From Vibrio tubiashii (GTDB taxonomy: Bacteria > Pseudomonadota > Gammaproteobacteria > Enterobacterales > Vibrionaceae), in NCBI RefSeq assembly GCF_028551255.1, contig NZ_CP117029.1, forward strand, positions 682,001 through 746,000: a stretch of DNA of 64,000 nucleotides, in the 5' to 3' direction. Positions 29,118 through 39,091 of the stretch are shown one piece after another. Position 1 is the stretch's first letter; every line of letters starts with the position of its first letter. The position numbers were made by a program, and so were the translations under genes. Under the pieces are notes generated by a model. The model had not been told where the DNA came from. It worked only from the letters and a program-made list of their open reading frames with translations, and ran no database searches.

Positions 29118-31301
29118 ATGGGCCAAGCAGAATTCTCATTGAGAGAGCGAGATCAAAAGCGACTAATCAAAGATCGATTAGTTCGACTCGCTGTATCTGC
29201 TGGTGGTGTGGGCGTATTGGCGGCTCTGGTTCTGATCTTTGTCTACCTTGCCATGATGGTATTGCCTTTGTTTAGCGATGCCAAAATAACGCCTAATGTT
29301 CGTTCAGTTCCCATTTCAACCGTACAGCCAATAGCGCTAGGTGTCGATGACTCTGGCGAAAGCGCTTTTGTCATCTCTGAGCAAGGAACAATCGACTTCT
29401 GGTCACTGACCAAATCAAGTAGTGAGCCCGAGCTGTCACAGCAGGTTGGTCAACTCAATGACTTATTCGCTCAGTCACTCTCTGCGCAAGGTTTATATGG
29501 TTTTGCTTCGCCACAAGGACAAATAAAAATCATCAAGCCAAACTTAGATTCAGAGATGAAGCAAGGCGTTAGAGTACTAACCCCGAGTGTCACTGAACTC
29601 AAGCTACCATTTGATCTACGTACTGATAAGCACAAGTTAGTTAAATTTGCTTTTGCTACCCAAGACAGTATGGCGTTGGCGGGTTGGTATGATGACGGTT
29701 TTGTTAGAGTCCGTTGGTTAGAGCAGGGGCAAGCCTACCACTTTACTTTTGCCGCGCCAATGCCTGATTTGGATCAGCTAGTATTGACGCCTGATGGCAA
29801 GACACTTTATTTGCGCTCTGGCTCAGAGCTTATCGTGGCACTAAAGAAACAGAACCGATTTGAGGTTCGTGAGGTGGTGGACTTGAGCCAAGGTCGCCCT
29901 GAACATGCCGTCACTGATATCGATTTATTGCCGGGCGCCTACTCAGTTTTGGTCACTCACCAAGACGGTCTTGTATCTCAATGGTTTGATGTACTGATGG
30001 ATGGAGAACGTTATTTAACTCACATTCGCCAGTTCAAGCTCGCTTCCGAGCTGCAATTCTTATTGCCAGATACCTACCGTAAAGGGTTCTACAGCTTTTA
30101 TATCAACGGCACGGTGCAAAGTCACTATACCACCAGTGAAAAACTGGTGATGTTTGAGCGCGCATATCAGAAAGCCCCTCAGCTTGCAGCTATGTCGAAC
30201 AATGAATCTTATCTGCTTGCCATTGATGACAGCACGCTCAGCTTATCTGTGATTGATAACCCGTACCCTGAAGTGTCGCTCTCTTCGCTTTGGCAGAAAG
30301 TGTGGTATGAAGGTTATCCAGAGCCTGAATTTGTTTGGCAAACGACGTCTGCCAGTGATGAGTTTGAGGCTAAGTTCAGCATAGTACCGATTGCATTTGG
30401 TACTTTAAAAGCAGCAGCGTTTGCGATGCTTTTTGCGATTCCTATCGCGGTGTTAGGTGCCATCTACACTGCCTACTTTATGACGCCGAAAATGCGCCGA
30501 GTCGTCAAACCTTCGATTGAACTGATGGAAGCACTACCTACGGTGATCATAGGTTTCCTCGCTGGATTATGGTTTGCGCCGATTGTAGAGAGCCATCTCG
30601 CAGCAGTTGTCGCCTTGATGCTGTTTCTACCTGTTTCTACGATACTATTTGGCCTGTTGTGGCATCAGTTTTCTGACCGATGGTCGGGCAAATTTTCTAA
30701 CGGCTGGCATGCTGCGATTTTAATGCCAATCATTGTGGTGATTACCGTGGTGATTTTGTCGCAGAGCGGCAATATTGAAGCCTTATTGTTTAATGGTGAT
30801 GTTAGGGTTTATCTGGCTGAGCACGGTATCGATTTTGATCAACGCAATGCGCTAGTGGTTGGCTTTGCGATGGGATTTGCGGTTATCCCTACGATCTTTA
30901 CTATTGCCGAAGATGCTATTTTCTCAGTACCTAAGCATTTGTCGGATGGTTCGCTTGCTCTAGGGGCGACACCATGGCAAACACTGATTCATGTTGTTCT
31001 ATTGACGGCGAGTCCCGGTATTTTTTCCGCGATTATGATGGGGCTCGGGCGCGCGGTAGGTGAAACCATGATTGTACTTATGGCGACAGGTAACACGCCT
31101 ATTATGGATTGGAACATCCTTGAGGGGATGCGCACTCTATCTGCCACGATTGCGGTCGAAATGCCAGAGTCAGCGGTCGGTAGCTCCCACTATCGAATCT
31201 TGTTCTTAGCAGCCTTGTTGTTGCTAGTTTTTACCTTTGCGGTTAACTCTTTAGCTGAGTGGGTACGTGAGCGTTTACGCGCTAAGTATCGCTCGCTGTA
31301 A
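29118..31301 (+). CDS. pstC: Phosphate ABC permease PstC, extended form
   Basis: PstC with PstA forms the inner-membrane channel of the high-affinity phosphate importer. At 727 residues it is more than twice the E. coli length. A first membrane helix (about 25-50) is followed by about 370 periplasmic residues rich in short strands with repeated 'D-G-..-W' patterns (for example WYDDGFVRVRW, VTHQDGLVSQWF), looking like a beta-propeller. The transport core (about 425-727) has the EAA loop LALGATPWQTLIHVVLLTASPGIFSAIMMGLGRAVGETM (in parts). The start follows AGGTAAGAGAAAC. It heads pstCAB-phoU. Confidence 0.93.
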   Translation: MGQAEFSLRERDQKRLIKDRLVRLAVSAGGVGVLAALVLIFVYLAMMVLPLFSDAKITPNVRSVPISTVQPIALGVDDSGESAFVISEQGTIDFWSLTKSSSEPELSQQVGQLNDLFAQSLSAQGLYGFASPQGQIKIIKPNLDSEMKQGVRVLTPSVTELKLPFDLRTDKHKLVKFAFATQDSMALAGWYDDGFVRVRWLEQGQAYHFTFAAPMPDLDQLVLTPDGKTLYLRSGSELIVALKKQNRFEVREVVDLSQGRPEHAVTDIDLLPGAYSVLVTHQDGLVSQWFDVLMDGERYLTHIRQFKLASELQFLLPDTYRKGFYSFYINGTVQSHYTTSEKLVMFERAYQKAPQLAAMSNNESYLLAIDDSTLSLSVIDNPYPEVSLSSLWQKVWYEGYPEPEFVWQTTSASDEFEAKFSIVPIAFGTLKAAAFAMLFAIPIAVLGAIYTAYFMTPKMRRVVKPSIELMEALPTVIIGFLAGLWFAPIVESHLAAVVALMLFLPVSTILFGLLWHQFSDRWSGKFSNGWHAAILMPIIVVITVVILSQSGNIEALLFNGDVRVYLAEHGIDFDQRNALVVGFAMGFAVIPTIFTIAEDAIFSVPKHLSDGSLALGATPWQTLIHVVLLTASPGIFSAIMMGLGRAVGETMIVLMATGNTPIMDWNILEGMRTLSATIAVEMPESAVGSSHYRILFLAALLLLVFTFAVNSLAEWVRERLRAKYRSL

Positions 31302-31327
31302 ATCAGAATTATTAGGAAACCTTCTAA

Positions 31328-32974
31328 GTGTTTAAGTGGTTAAAGTCAGGCTCTCCTTGGATATGGTTAACAGGTGGTGCAGTCAGTATCAGCTTGTTGT
31401 CTGTGTTAGGGCTTTTGCTGCTTATTGGCTGGAAGGGGCTTTCTTACTTTTGGCCTGCCCCCTTGTATCAGTGGCAAACAAAGCAAGGCGACAATCTGGT
31501 TGGTCAAGTCTACTCGCAAGAGTACGTCCCTATCAGTCACTTACGTGAGATGGATATTGAACTGCCACAGGACGTGGTAGAAAAAGGTCTGGTAAAGCGG
31601 GTGAGCATTAAGGTTGCCAACCGCGACTTATACTCTTCCGACTTTGTATCGCTGTTAGAAATTGACCTTGATGAGCCAACGAAACCAGAAAACTGGGCGG
31701 TTATAGAGCGAACTCGTGGAGGTGACTTTTATGGTCGCCCGGTTGGATACATGCATGCGGATGGACGTGTAAGTAGCGATATTCTTCAAGACTACACGCA
31801 GGGAATCGCGTTTGCGGAAAAGTTACGCGATGAGATCGAAAATCTCATTGAGCGTGATGTTAGAGTGATTAATGCTCAAGCTGAGCGACTAAGATTAGAG
31901 AGAAAAAAGCGTAGCCTAAATGGCACGCTGGACGATGATTTCATTGCTTTGTATCAAAGCCAGAGTAACAAGTACACTGAGGCGTTAGCGGCAACAGAAG
32001 CAGAGTTAGACCGACTGCGCAATCAGTTGGCGAATCAAGGTTTGCTAGTTGAAGATATGACTGGTCAGCAGGTAACGATTCCACTAAGTGAGATTCTTGA
32101 TTTGTGGTATCCGAACCAAATGAACTTAGCAGAGAAAACTGCTAGATGGGGTAAGCAGGCGTGGAAGTTCTTATCCGATGATCCTCGCGAGTCTAACTCT
32201 GAGGGTGGTGTGTTCCCTGCGATGTTCGGTACCGTGCTACTGGTGCTGATCATGTCGGTCATAGTGATGCCACTGGGTGTGATTGCGGCTATCTATCTTC
32301 ACGAGTACGCTAAGAACAATGCGTTCACCCGCTTAATTCGAGTGGCAGTAATTAACCTTGCAGGGGTACCTTCAATTGTCTATGGCGTATTTGGACTGGG
32401 CTTCTTTGTTTACACGCTAGGCGGCTCAATCGACTCGCTATTCTATGCAGAGAAACTGCCAACCCCGACCTTTGGTACTCCCGGCCTGTTATGGTCAGCA
32501 TTAACACTTGCAGTACTAACGCTGCCGGTGGTGATTGTGGCTACCGAAGAAGGTTTGACTCGAATTCCGAGCTCAGTTCGTCACGGTTCTTTAGCGTTAG
32601 GCGCGACTCAGTTTGAAACCATGTGGCGAATTGTCTTGCCGATGGCAAGTCCGGCGATTATTACTGGTTTGATCCTTGCGGTCGCTCGCGCAGCGGGTGA
32701 GGTTGCTCCGTTGATGTTAGTCGGGGCAGTAAAACTGGCGTCGAGCTTGCCTGTGGATAGCCAATTTCCGTTTTTGCATTTAGAGCGTAAGTTCATGCAT
32801 TTGGGCTTCCATATCTATGATGTTGGCTTCCAAACCACTAACATTGAAACAGCAAGACCTTTGGTTTATGCCACGTCATTTTTGCTTGTAACAGTGATTG
32901 TTGGCCTGAATTTAACCGCGATCAGTATTCGAAATAATTTGCGCGAGAAGTACCGAACTCTAGGACAAGATTAA
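31328..32974 (+). CDS. pstA: Phosphate ABC permease PstA, extended form
   Basis: PstA is the second channel subunit. Its 548 residues compare with about 296 in E. coli. After the first membrane helix (about 12-35) comes an insertion to about residue 290 that includes a strongly charged coiled coil (about 155-240, with [20 protein letters not shown] and [13 protein letters not shown]). The transport core carries an EAA loop with [21 protein letters not shown]. The start is GTG 31328 after TTAGGAAACC. The stop codon is 2 bases before pstB. Confidence 0.93.
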   Translation: MFKWLKSGSPWIWLTGGAVSISLLSVLGLLLLIGWKGLSYFWPAPLYQWQTKQGDNLVGQVYSQEYVPISHLREMDIELPQDVVEKGLVKRVSIKVANRDLYSSDFVSLLEIDLDEPTKPENWAVIERTRGGDFYGRPVGYMHADGRVSSDILQDYTQGIAFAEKLRDEIENLIERDVRVINAQAERLRLERKKRSLNGTLDDDFIALYQSQSNKYTEALAATEAELDRLRNQLANQGLLVEDMTGQQVTIPLSEILDLWYPNQMNLAEKTARWGKQAWKFLSDDPRESNSEGGVFPAMFGTVLLVLIMSVIVMPLGVIAAIYLHEYAKNNAFTRLIRVAVINLAGVPSIVYGVFGLGFFVYTLGGSIDSLFYAEKLPTPTFGTPGLLWSALTLAVLTLPVVIVATEEGLTRIPSSVRHGSLALGATQFETMWRIVLPMASPAIITGLILAVARAAGEVAPLMLVGAVKLASSLPVDSQFPFLHLERKFMHLGFHIYDVGFQTTNIETARPLVYATSFLLVTVIVGLNLTAISIRNNLREKYRTLGQD

Positions 32975-32976
32975 CC

Positions 32977-33795
32977 ATGTTTTCAGTCAATCAAACACTC
33001 GGCTACCAAGCCCCCTTAGATGTGAATAATCTGAGCGATGAGCAAACGGCGATTGCTATCGAAGGGTTGAACTTGTACTACCAAAACAGCCAGGCATTAA
33101 GTGATATCTCGATGCGAATTCCAAAAGGGCAGGTTACCGCGTTTATCGGTCCTTCTGGTTGTGGAAAATCGACACTGCTTCGTTGCATAAACCGCATGAA
33201 CGATCTTGTTGATGGTTGCCGTGTCGAAGGCAAGGTCAAACTACACGGAAAAAACGTTTACCACCCGAAAGTCGATGTCGCCACGCTTCGCCGCCGAGTG
33301 GGTATGGTGTTCCAGCGCCCGAATCCGTTTCCCAAGTCTATCTACGAAAATGTGGTGTATGGCTTGCGTCTGCAAGGAATCAAAAATAGCCGCGCTCTCG
33401 ATGATGCTGTCGAGCGCTCATTACGTGCTTCAGCGCTATGGGATGAGGTTAAAGATCGCTTACATGAAAATGCATTTGGATTGTCGGGTGGTCAGCAGCA
33501 GCGTTTGGTTATCGCGCGTGCAATAGCGATTGAACCTGAGGTACTGTTACTTGATGAGCCGACCTCAGCACTTGATCCTATTTCCACTTTAACCATTGAA
33601 GAGCTGATCAACGACCTGAAAACCAAATATACTGTAGTTATCGTTACCCATAACATGCAGCAGGCAGCGCGAGTGAGCGATCACACAGCCTTTATCCATA
33701 TGGGTAAGTTGATCGAGTACTCAGATACCGACTCAATTTTTACGTCGCCATTGAAAAAGCAGACTGAAGATTATATTACGGGTCGATACGGCTAA
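32977..33795 (+). CDS. pstB: Phosphate ABC transporter ATPase PstB
   Basis: This 272-residue cytoplasmic ATPase drives PstCA. It has Walker [13 protein letters not shown]-loop [11 protein letters not shown] (with the PNPFP typical of PstB), signature [16 protein letters not shown], Walker [15 protein letters not shown] and switch His in VTHNMQQA. About 35 extra N-terminal residues precede the fold. It is tightly linked to pstA (2-base gap). Confidence 0.97.
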   Translation: MFSVNQTLGYQAPLDVNNLSDEQTAIAIEGLNLYYQNSQALSDISMRIPKGQVTAFIGPSGCGKSTLLRCINRMNDLVDGCRVEGKVKLHGKNVYHPKVDVATLRRRVGMVFQRPNPFPKSIYENVVYGLRLQGIKNSRALDDAVERSLRASALWDEVKDRLHENAFGLSGGQQQRLVIARAIAIEPEVLLLDEPTSALDPISTLTIEELINDLKTKYTVVIVTHNMQQAARVSDHTAFIHMGKLIEYSDTDSIFTSPLKKQTEDYITGRYG

Positions 33796-33844
33796 TTCGT
33801 CGTATTAGACTTTTTACTTATCCATTGGGAGATTAACGTTAACT

Positions 33845-34543
33845 ATGAATTTTGGACGCCATATATCAGGTCAGTTTAATGTAGAGCTAGAGTCGATCCG
33901 AACCCATGTCTTGACGATGGGTGGTTTGGTCGAGCAGCAGTTGTCGTTTGCGATGCAAGCGCTGCACAAAGAAGACATTGAACTGGCGAGAAAAGTGGTG
34001 CGCGATGATCATAAAGTTAACGCGATGGAAGTCTCAATCGATGAAGCCTGTACTCGTATCATTGCCAAACGTCAGCCGACAGCAAAAGATTTACGACTGA
34101 TTATGGCGATCATCAAGACGATTACGGATTTAGAACGTATTGGTGACGTCGCGACTAAAATTGCATATGTGGCGATAGAAAGTCCATCTTCCAAAGAGCG
34201 CCAGTTCCATGTTTCGTTGGAGCCGCTTTGCCGTCAAGCAATCAGCATGCTGCACCAAGTGCTTGATGCCTTTGCACGTATGGATGTTGATGCGGCAGCA
34301 GAAGTATACAAGCTCGATGATAAGATTGACGCTGAATACGAAGCGGTGATCCGTCAGTTGATGACCTATATGATGGAAGACCCGAAAAATATTCCCAATA
34401 TCCTTCAGGTCATGTGGTCTGCTCGTGCGATAGAACGAGTTGGGGATCGCTGTCAAAACATCTGTGAATACATCATCTACTTTGTCAAAGGCAAAGATGT
34501 TCGCCACTTGGGTGAACAAAGTATTGATGATGCACTTCGTTAG
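33845..34543 (+). CDS. phoU: Phosphate signalling protein PhoU
   Basis: PhoU is a peripheral protein of two three-helix bundles that binds metals and links Pst transport to PhoR, keeping the regulon off in high phosphate. The 232 residues show the two repeats, each with an E/DxxxD pattern ([16 protein letters not shown] at about 60 and [12 protein letters not shown] at about 165). It is last in the pst operon. Its stop codon overlaps that of the convergent outer-membrane protein gene by 4 bases. Confidence 0.95.
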   Translation: MNFGRHISGQFNVELESIRTHVLTMGGLVEQQLSFAMQALHKEDIELARKVVRDDHKVNAMEVSIDEACTRIIAKRQPTAKDLRLIMAIIKTITDLERIGDVATKIAYVAIESPSSKERQFHVSLEPLCRQAISMLHQVLDAFARMDVDAAAEVYKLDDKIDAEYEAVIRQLMTYMMEDPKNIPNILQVMWSARAIERVGDRCQNICEYIIYFVKGKDVRHLGEQSIDDALR

Positions 34544-35052
34544 AAGTGGAAGATAACCCCAGTAGAGAGGGTAGCAGACCAGTTTGAACTTAGCAGGGTT
34601 TTGTTCTTGTCGATATAGTTGAAATCGCCACCTAGTCTAAAGCCAATATTATCAGTGGCAAAAATGACCCAAGCTGCTGAAAAGCTTGCTCCAGTGCCTT
34701 CTGTATAACGTGTTTCATTCGAGAAGATATTATCTCGACTACCTTCGTATTCAACCAAACCAGCCTCCAATTGCAGCCCAAATTTAACAGGTTGGTCCAT
34801 AAAGTGGTATTGCCCACCAATTCGGTAAGTTTTAAGCCTATCTTTATCCCAGAGTACTTCAGCTGAAGTGTGTGAATAGCTCAAGTAAAGCGCATCAAGG
34901 CCCAATACATCCGTCATCCCAAGTTGCAGACCGCCACCGGAGAGTCCTGCATCAAGGTAAGGTCCCATTTTGATTTCAGGAGAGATATGTAGCCCAGAAG
35001 CCAGTGTGCTAAATGGTGCTAGAAGAGTCAGTGCTAATATGTGCTTTTTCAT
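34540..35052 (-). CDS. Small outer-membrane beta-barrel protein
   Basis: The 170-residue protein has a signal peptide (about 1-19, [19 protein letters not shown]) and then alternating amphipathic strands (for example [37 protein letters not shown]), ending in phenylalanine (GVIFHF), as outer-membrane barrels do. Eight strands would fit the length. I cannot assign a substrate; YfaZ-like proteins are one possibility. It sits beside the pst operon, but I see no Pho box upstream. Confidence 0.75.
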   Translation of the reverse strand: MKKHILALTLLAPFSTLASGLHISPEIKMGPYLDAGLSGGGLQLGMTDVLGLDALYLSYSHTSAEVLWDKDRLKTYRIGGQYHFMDQPVKFGLQLEAGLVEYEGSRDNIFSNETRYTEGTGASFSAAWVIFATDNIGFRLGGDFNYIDKNKTLLSSNWSATLSTGVIFHF

Positions 35053-35187
35053 CGTTGGAAGACCACTACAGAGTTTAAATTACTCTCTTCCTTGAGATGT
35101 GCTTGTCCTATAGTGGGATGATAGGTAATACGTTCATCTGGCTCTAATCTAAGTTACTTATATCGGTGATAAGTATTGGTTATTACC

Positions 35188-36117
35188 CTAGTGACCTAGC
35201 ACTTGCTTTTCCAGAGCGGTTTGAATTTCTTTATGTAGCCATCTAATGAGGGGGTTATTGCGGTTTTTAATATGGTAATGGCTATATACGCTTGCTGTTT
35301 TTAACTCGTGATCTACATTGACTTCAATCGCGCGTAAAGACGGATATTGCTCTATTGGGAAAAGATTCGAGTGAGGCATAAACATATCGGTATGTTGAAT
35401 GACGTCAATAACCGCCATTATCATCTCTGAGCGAAAACCAGTCTTCGCTGTCACCCCTTGCGATTTTAATATTTTCTCAGCAAGGCTCGCCTGTTCGTTC
35501 CAGCCTGGAACAATAAACGAGGCTATTTCATATCCTTCAAAATCTTGTGGCTCTGCGACCGTTTTGGTTATCGGGTGATCTTTTCGCACCAGTACAAGGC
35601 CATTTACGTCGATTAGATGGTTAATATAAACTTCTTTTGGTTTAGGTAGTTCATAGTTTACGCCAATCAATACTTGGCCTTTACTAATGTCCTCTAAGGT
35701 CGTTCGCGTCCAACTAACCAATTCAATTTCTGCGTTCGGTGCTTGAGACTTAAGTTGTTGGAATAAAGTACCCGATAAGCAAGTCAGAACCATTGGGGCG
35801 AGTGCGATTTTTAGTTTGGAGTTGACTTCGCTAGGGTCGAATTCTTGTGAGGCATTGAGTGCGTTAGCCAATCCATCTAAGTGGGGGGTGATTGACTCGG
35901 CAAGCTCAATGGCAAAAGAGGTCGGTTCTAATCCTTTGGGAACTTTGACGAAAAGATCATCATCAAAATGATGACGTAGCTTCTGCAAAGCTTGGCTAAT
36001 TGCGGGCTGAGAGACAAATAGACGCTGAGAAGCCTTGCGCATATTAAGCTCTTGAGAGAGGACTAAGAAGGTTCTCAAAAGGTTTAAATCTAAGTTGTAA
36101 AACAGATCTTTTGCCAT
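35188..36117 (-). CDS. LysR-family regulator downstream of ppk2
   Basis: The 309-residue LysR-type regulator begins with LDLNLLRTFLVLSQELNMRKASQRLFVSQPAISQALQKLR (in parts), the winged helix-turn-helix, followed by a substrate-binding-protein-like domain (about 95-300). It starts 12 bases after the ppk2 stop codon on the same strand, so it is probably co-transcribed. Its target and effector are unknown; ToxR-regulon or LeuO-like LysR proteins are the nearest type by the N-terminal 'NLDLNLL' start. Confidence 0.88.
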   Translation of the reverse strand: MAKDLFYNLDLNLLRTFLVLSQELNMRKASQRLFVSQPAISQALQKLRHHFDDDLFVKVPKGLEPTSFAIELAESITPHLDGLANALNASQEFDPSEVNSKLKIALAPMVLTCLSGTLFQQLKSQAPNAEIELVSWTRTTLEDISKGQVLIGVNYELPKPKEVYINHLIDVNGLVLVRKDHPITKTVAEPQDFEGYEIASFIVPGWNEQASLAEKILKSQGVTAKTGFRSEMIMAVIDVIQHTDMFMPHSNLFPIEQYPSLRAIEVNVDHELKTASVYSHYHIKNRNNPLIRWLHKEIQTALEKQVLGH

Positions 36118-36129
36118 GCACTAATAACT

Positions 36130-36912
36130 CTAATACTTCTCAGGAACAAAGGTTTGTTCTTCAATTGGAGCTCGAATATATCCTTCTTTGTTGAGCTCTG
36201 GTAGCTCGATCTCTGGATAGGTAATATCCTGATACTCAATTTGTTCAAGTAGGTGGTTAATGCAGTTTAGGCGAGCACGTTTTTTATCATCTGAAGGGAC
36301 TACCCACCATGGGCACTGCTTGGTGTCTGTATAGGCAAACATCTTATCTTTGGCCTCAGAGTATTCAGCCCAGCGGTTGCGCGATTCTAAGTCCATTGGG
36401 CTGAACTTCCAGCGCTTGATGGGAGTTTTGATTCGTTCCAAAAAGCGTTTTTCCTGTTCTTCGTCAGAGACGGAAAACCAATATTTGAGCAAGATGATGC
36501 CAGAACGCTGCAACATGCGCTCAAATTCAGGGCAAGATCGCAGAAATTCATCGTACTGCTCATCAGAGCAAAAGCCCATCACCTTTTCAACACCCGCTCG
36601 GTTGTACCAACTGCGGTCAAAAAGGACTATTTCACCCGCAGCAGGTAGGTGTGCAACGTAACGTTGGAAGTACCACTGGGTTTTCTCTTTTTCGGTAGGA
36701 GCGGGTAATGCAGCGATTCTACAAATGCGAGGGTTGAGTTTTTCTGTGATGCGTTTAATAACGCCACCTTTGCCAGCGGCGTCACGTCCTTCAAAGATCA
36801 CAACGACTTTGAGGCCTTCCTGTTTTACCCACTCTTGCAGCTTTACCAACTCAATTTGAAGGCGTTGAAGCTCCTTTTCGTAAAACTTCTTATCCAGTTT
36901 GCTCTTAGCCAT
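36130..36912 (-). CDS. ppk2: Polyphosphate kinase 2
   Basis: PPK2 enzymes transfer phosphate between polyphosphate and nucleoside diphosphates, usually favouring NTP synthesis. The 260 residues show the P-loop kinase motifs: Walker A FEGRDAAGKGGVIKRI, lid region with NPRICRIAALPAPTEKE, Walker B VLFDRSWYNRAGVE and the KRWKFSPMDLESR segment. It is a one-domain class enzyme. The ATG at 36912 follows AAGGAG; the frame opens 7 codons earlier without a ribosome site. A downstream LysR gene is probably co-transcribed. With ppk1 and ppx nearby, the region encodes synthesis, use and breakdown of polyphosphate. Confidence 0.92.
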   Translation of the reverse strand: MAKSKLDKKFYEKELQRLQIELVKLQEWVKQEGLKVVVIFEGRDAAGKGGVIKRITEKLNPRICRIAALPAPTEKEKTQWYFQRYVAHLPAAGEIVLFDRSWYNRAGVEKVMGFCSDEQYDEFLRSCPEFERMLQRSGIILLKYWFSVSDEEQEKRFLERIKTPIKRWKFSPMDLESRNRWAEYSEAKDKMFAYTDTKQCPWWVVPSDDKKRARLNCINHLLEQIEYQDITYPEIELPELNKEGYIRAPIEEQTFVPEKY

Positions 36913-36966
36913 AGCGCACTCCTTTGTTATCAAAAGGTTAGCACTTGTGGAGTAGGGATGAGAGTT

Positions 36967-37719
36967 TTATCGCTGAGAACTGAGAGCCTCTACGACCTTT
37001 TCGATAGCCGAGCTACTGGTTACTGGAATCATGAAATCGTCGACGTTCTGATTGCCCATTTTTGCTTCTTCGCTGACGTTAGTCATATAGCTTGAGCGAG
37101 TACTCTTACCGGATAGATGAACTTCTCTGACGCCAGTGTGTTGAACGATGTTTTGAACATTGTCAGCTGTTAGCCCAGCACCGGCCATGATTGAGATTCT
37201 ACCGTCAGCGATTTTGACCATCTGTTGCAGAACCTCTTTTCCTTGTTCTACATTGGTAGCCAAACCTGAAGTGAGGATACGCTCGCAGCCTAACGAAATT
37301 ATCTCTTCAAGAGCTTGCTGCCAGTTACTGCTCTGGTCAATGGCACGGTGGAAGGTGATACCTAAGTTATATAACTTGGCACGTTGAGTCAGCTGTTCGG
37401 CTAACGGCATATCGACACGTCCATCTGCACTTAGAACCCCCAGTACTACACCTGCTAATCCCGCCTCTGCTGCCGCTTCGATATCGAGTAACATCGCCTC
37501 AATATCATCTTGGTCGTACAAGAAGTCTCCTTGCCTTGGTCTAATCATGGCGTAGACAGGGATAGGGGAGATTTGCGCCGCTTTTTTCATAAAACCAATG
37601 CTAGGCGTTAATCCACCAAGCGCTAGAGAGGAGCATAGCTCGATGCGTGTTGCGCCACCTGTAATCGCATTATGCAGTGATTCAAGATTATCGATACAAA
37701 CTTCAACGTGGTACTTCAT
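36967..37719 (-). CDS. cutC: CutC family protein
   Basis: The 250-residue cytoplasmic TIM-barrel protein matches CutC from its start ([36 protein letters not shown], in parts) through [11 protein letters not shown] and [13 protein letters not shown]. CutC was linked to copper tolerance in E. coli, but its biochemical role is unsettled. ppk2 follows 54 bases downstream on the same strand. CopA-type or other copper genes are not nearby. Confidence 0.9.
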   Translation of the reverse strand: MKYHVEVCIDNLESLHNAITGGATRIELCSSLALGGLTPSIGFMKKAAQISPIPVYAMIRPRQGDFLYDQDDIEAMLLDIEAAAEAGLAGVVLGVLSADGRVDMPLAEQLTQRAKLYNLGITFHRAIDQSSNWQQALEEIISLGCERILTSGLATNVEQGKEVLQQMVKIADGRISIMAGAGLTADNVQNIVQHTGVREVHLSGKSTRSSYMTNVSEEAKMGNQNVDDFMIPVTSSSAIEKVVEALSSQR

Positions 37720-37830
37720 AGGTAGTGCTCTCTGAGGATAAGGTTGGCGTTATTTTAGCAGTCGAAGAGAAAGATATTAGGGTAAAGGTCGAAGATTTGA
37801 TTTCCTCAAAAATGAGTGGGAGAAAATAAA

Positions 37831-37854
37831 AAACCTCAGCATGTGCTGAGGTTT
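37831..37854 (-). terminator. Terminator of yebG
   Basis: AAACCTCAGCA/TGCTGAGGTTT is followed on the minus strand by TTTTATTTTC. Confidence 0.8.
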
Positions 37855-37876
37855 AAGATTTTGAGCAGGAGCTAGA

Positions 37877-38179
37877 TTAAGCTGCGTCGTCTTGTGCTGG
37901 TTCAGCGTCTTCGACGGCTTCAACCTTTTTAGGCTTCTTAGGTGCAGGTTTGCGTTTTGCACCCAGTGCGTAGAGCACTTCTTCTTTGTTTTGCGCTAGG
38001 AACATAGCCAAGTCTTCTTTCTTGCCTTCGTCTTCTAGCAGTTCACTTTTACCTAGTAGCTCAAAAAGCTCATCAGCCATATCAAGCATCTTGTCATATG
38101 CGTCAGCTTCCGCTTTAGAGGTAAAAGTCATTTTCTCTTCTCCGTTGCGTTCTACCACGTACTTGACGATTACAGCCAT
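37877..38179 (-). CDS. yebG: SOS-inducible YebG family protein
   Basis: The 100-residue protein starts MAVIVKYVVERNGEEKMTFTSK in the YebG pattern, with a mostly helical body (about 24-70) and a Lys/Pro/Ala-rich then acidic tail (KRKPAPKKPKKVEAVEDAE, in part). YebG is a DNA-damage-induced protein of unclear molecular role. A strong LexA box lies 34 bases upstream of the ATG. A good terminator follows. Confidence 0.92.
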   Translation of the reverse strand: MAVIVKYVVERNGEEKMTFTSKAEADAYDKMLDMADELFELLGKSELLEDEGKKEDLAMFLAQNKEEVLYALGAKRKPAPKKPKKVEAVEDAEPAQDDAA

Positions 38180-38213
38180 GGTTGGTCCTCTAACTCAAAT
38201 TATCAAAAGTATT

Positions 38214-38233
38214 TACTGTCTGTTTATACAGCT
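38214..38233 (-). promoter_or_regulatory. LexA (SOS) box of yebG
   Basis: TACTGTCTGTTTATACAGCT fits the LexA consensus TACTGTATATATATACAGTA, including the invariant CTG-N10-CAG. It overlaps the expected yebG promoter. Confidence 0.85.
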
Positions 38234-38293
38234 TATTGGCGCTAAAGTCTAGGTAGCACAGGCGATCATGAGGTTGAGATCGGCAAAAATTTG

Positions 38294-38312
38294 ATAACGC
38301 ACTGTTCGTTAT
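38294..38312 (-). terminator. Short terminator of the TetR gene
   Basis: ATAACG/CGTTAT overlaps the TetR stop codon; on the minus strand CAAATTTTTGCC follows. Confidence 0.5.
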
Positions 38313-38929
38313 TGAGAAGATAGCGGTAAGCAGAATTGGAAAAGGTGTTCCGCCGCTATCTTGGCAACACTTTCTAGCATCTCTGGGGGAGGATTATCTA
38401 TCGAGTGAATCTGCAGTCCATCGAGCATGGTCACAGCATAATGTGTCATGACTTGAATGTCGGCATTTTGCACGAGTTGACCATCATTGGCGGCTCTTTC
38501 AAATCGATTTTGAATGAGCTGAATGAATTCTACACGCATCTTCAAAGCGGATATTTTAACCACACTAGATTCATCGCTACAGGCCAGAGAACTCTGGATC
38601 ATTAAGCAACCTTTGTTCTTCTCGTTGCTGCATTTTGCTTCGGCAGTTCGGGAAAAAATAGTCTCAATCACATCGCGAATTTGAGGTTGCTCCAATGCAC
38701 TAAAGAATGGTGCGCCCTCACGATTCTTATACATCTCTACCGCTTGAAAATAGAGTTGCTCTTTATTGCCAAACGTTGCGTACATACTTGGTTTATTGAT
38801 GCCCATCGCTTGGGTGAGATCTTTGAGTGACGCGCCGTCGTAACCTTGTGTCCAAAAGACATCCAAGGCTTTCTCTAGAGCGATTTCTTTATCAAAGCTT
38901 TTTGGGCGACCACAGGTTAAACGGACCAT
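38309..38929 (-). CDS. TetR-family regulator of the adjacent RND pump
   Basis: The 206-residue regulator begins MVRLTCGRPKSFDKEIALEKALDVFW, with the helix-turn-helix in GASLKDLTQAMGINKPSMYATFGNKEQL, and a helical ligand domain with two cysteines (AKCSNEKNKGCLM) around residues 95-110. The open frame starts 37 codons earlier, but family members begin near GRPK. The divergent pump genes and the palindrome between them suggest it represses the pump and perhaps itself. The inducer is unknown. Confidence 0.88.
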   Translation of the reverse strand: MVRLTCGRPKSFDKEIALEKALDVFWTQGYDGASLKDLTQAMGINKPSMYATFGNKEQLYFQAVEMYKNREGAPFFSALEQPQIRDVIETIFSRTAEAKCSNEKNKGCLMIQSSLACSDESSVVKISALKMRVEFIQLIQNRFERAANDGQLVQNADIQVMTHYAVTMLDGLQIHSIDNPPPEMLESVAKIAAEHLFQFCLPLSSQ

Positions 38930-39055
38930 AACGTTATTCAACAACTTCTCAAATATGACACTCAAATGGTAAATCGCAGGCCGTGCGTTGTCCATATCGC
39001 AAATGTATTCATTTGGTAAATTTAACTTGATCAATGTCAAAAGTTGGGATTATTA

Positions 39056-39067
39056 TACCGATCGGTA
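39056..39067. promoter_or_regulatory. Palindromic operator between TetR gene and pump
   Basis: TACCGATCGGTA is a perfect 12-base palindrome, 25 bases before the adaptor start. TetR-family repressors of efflux pumps often bind such ACCGATCGGT-type sites. I infer that it is the operator. Confidence 0.6.
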
Positions 39068-39091
39068 CAAAATTAATGTAAGGATAGCGAG

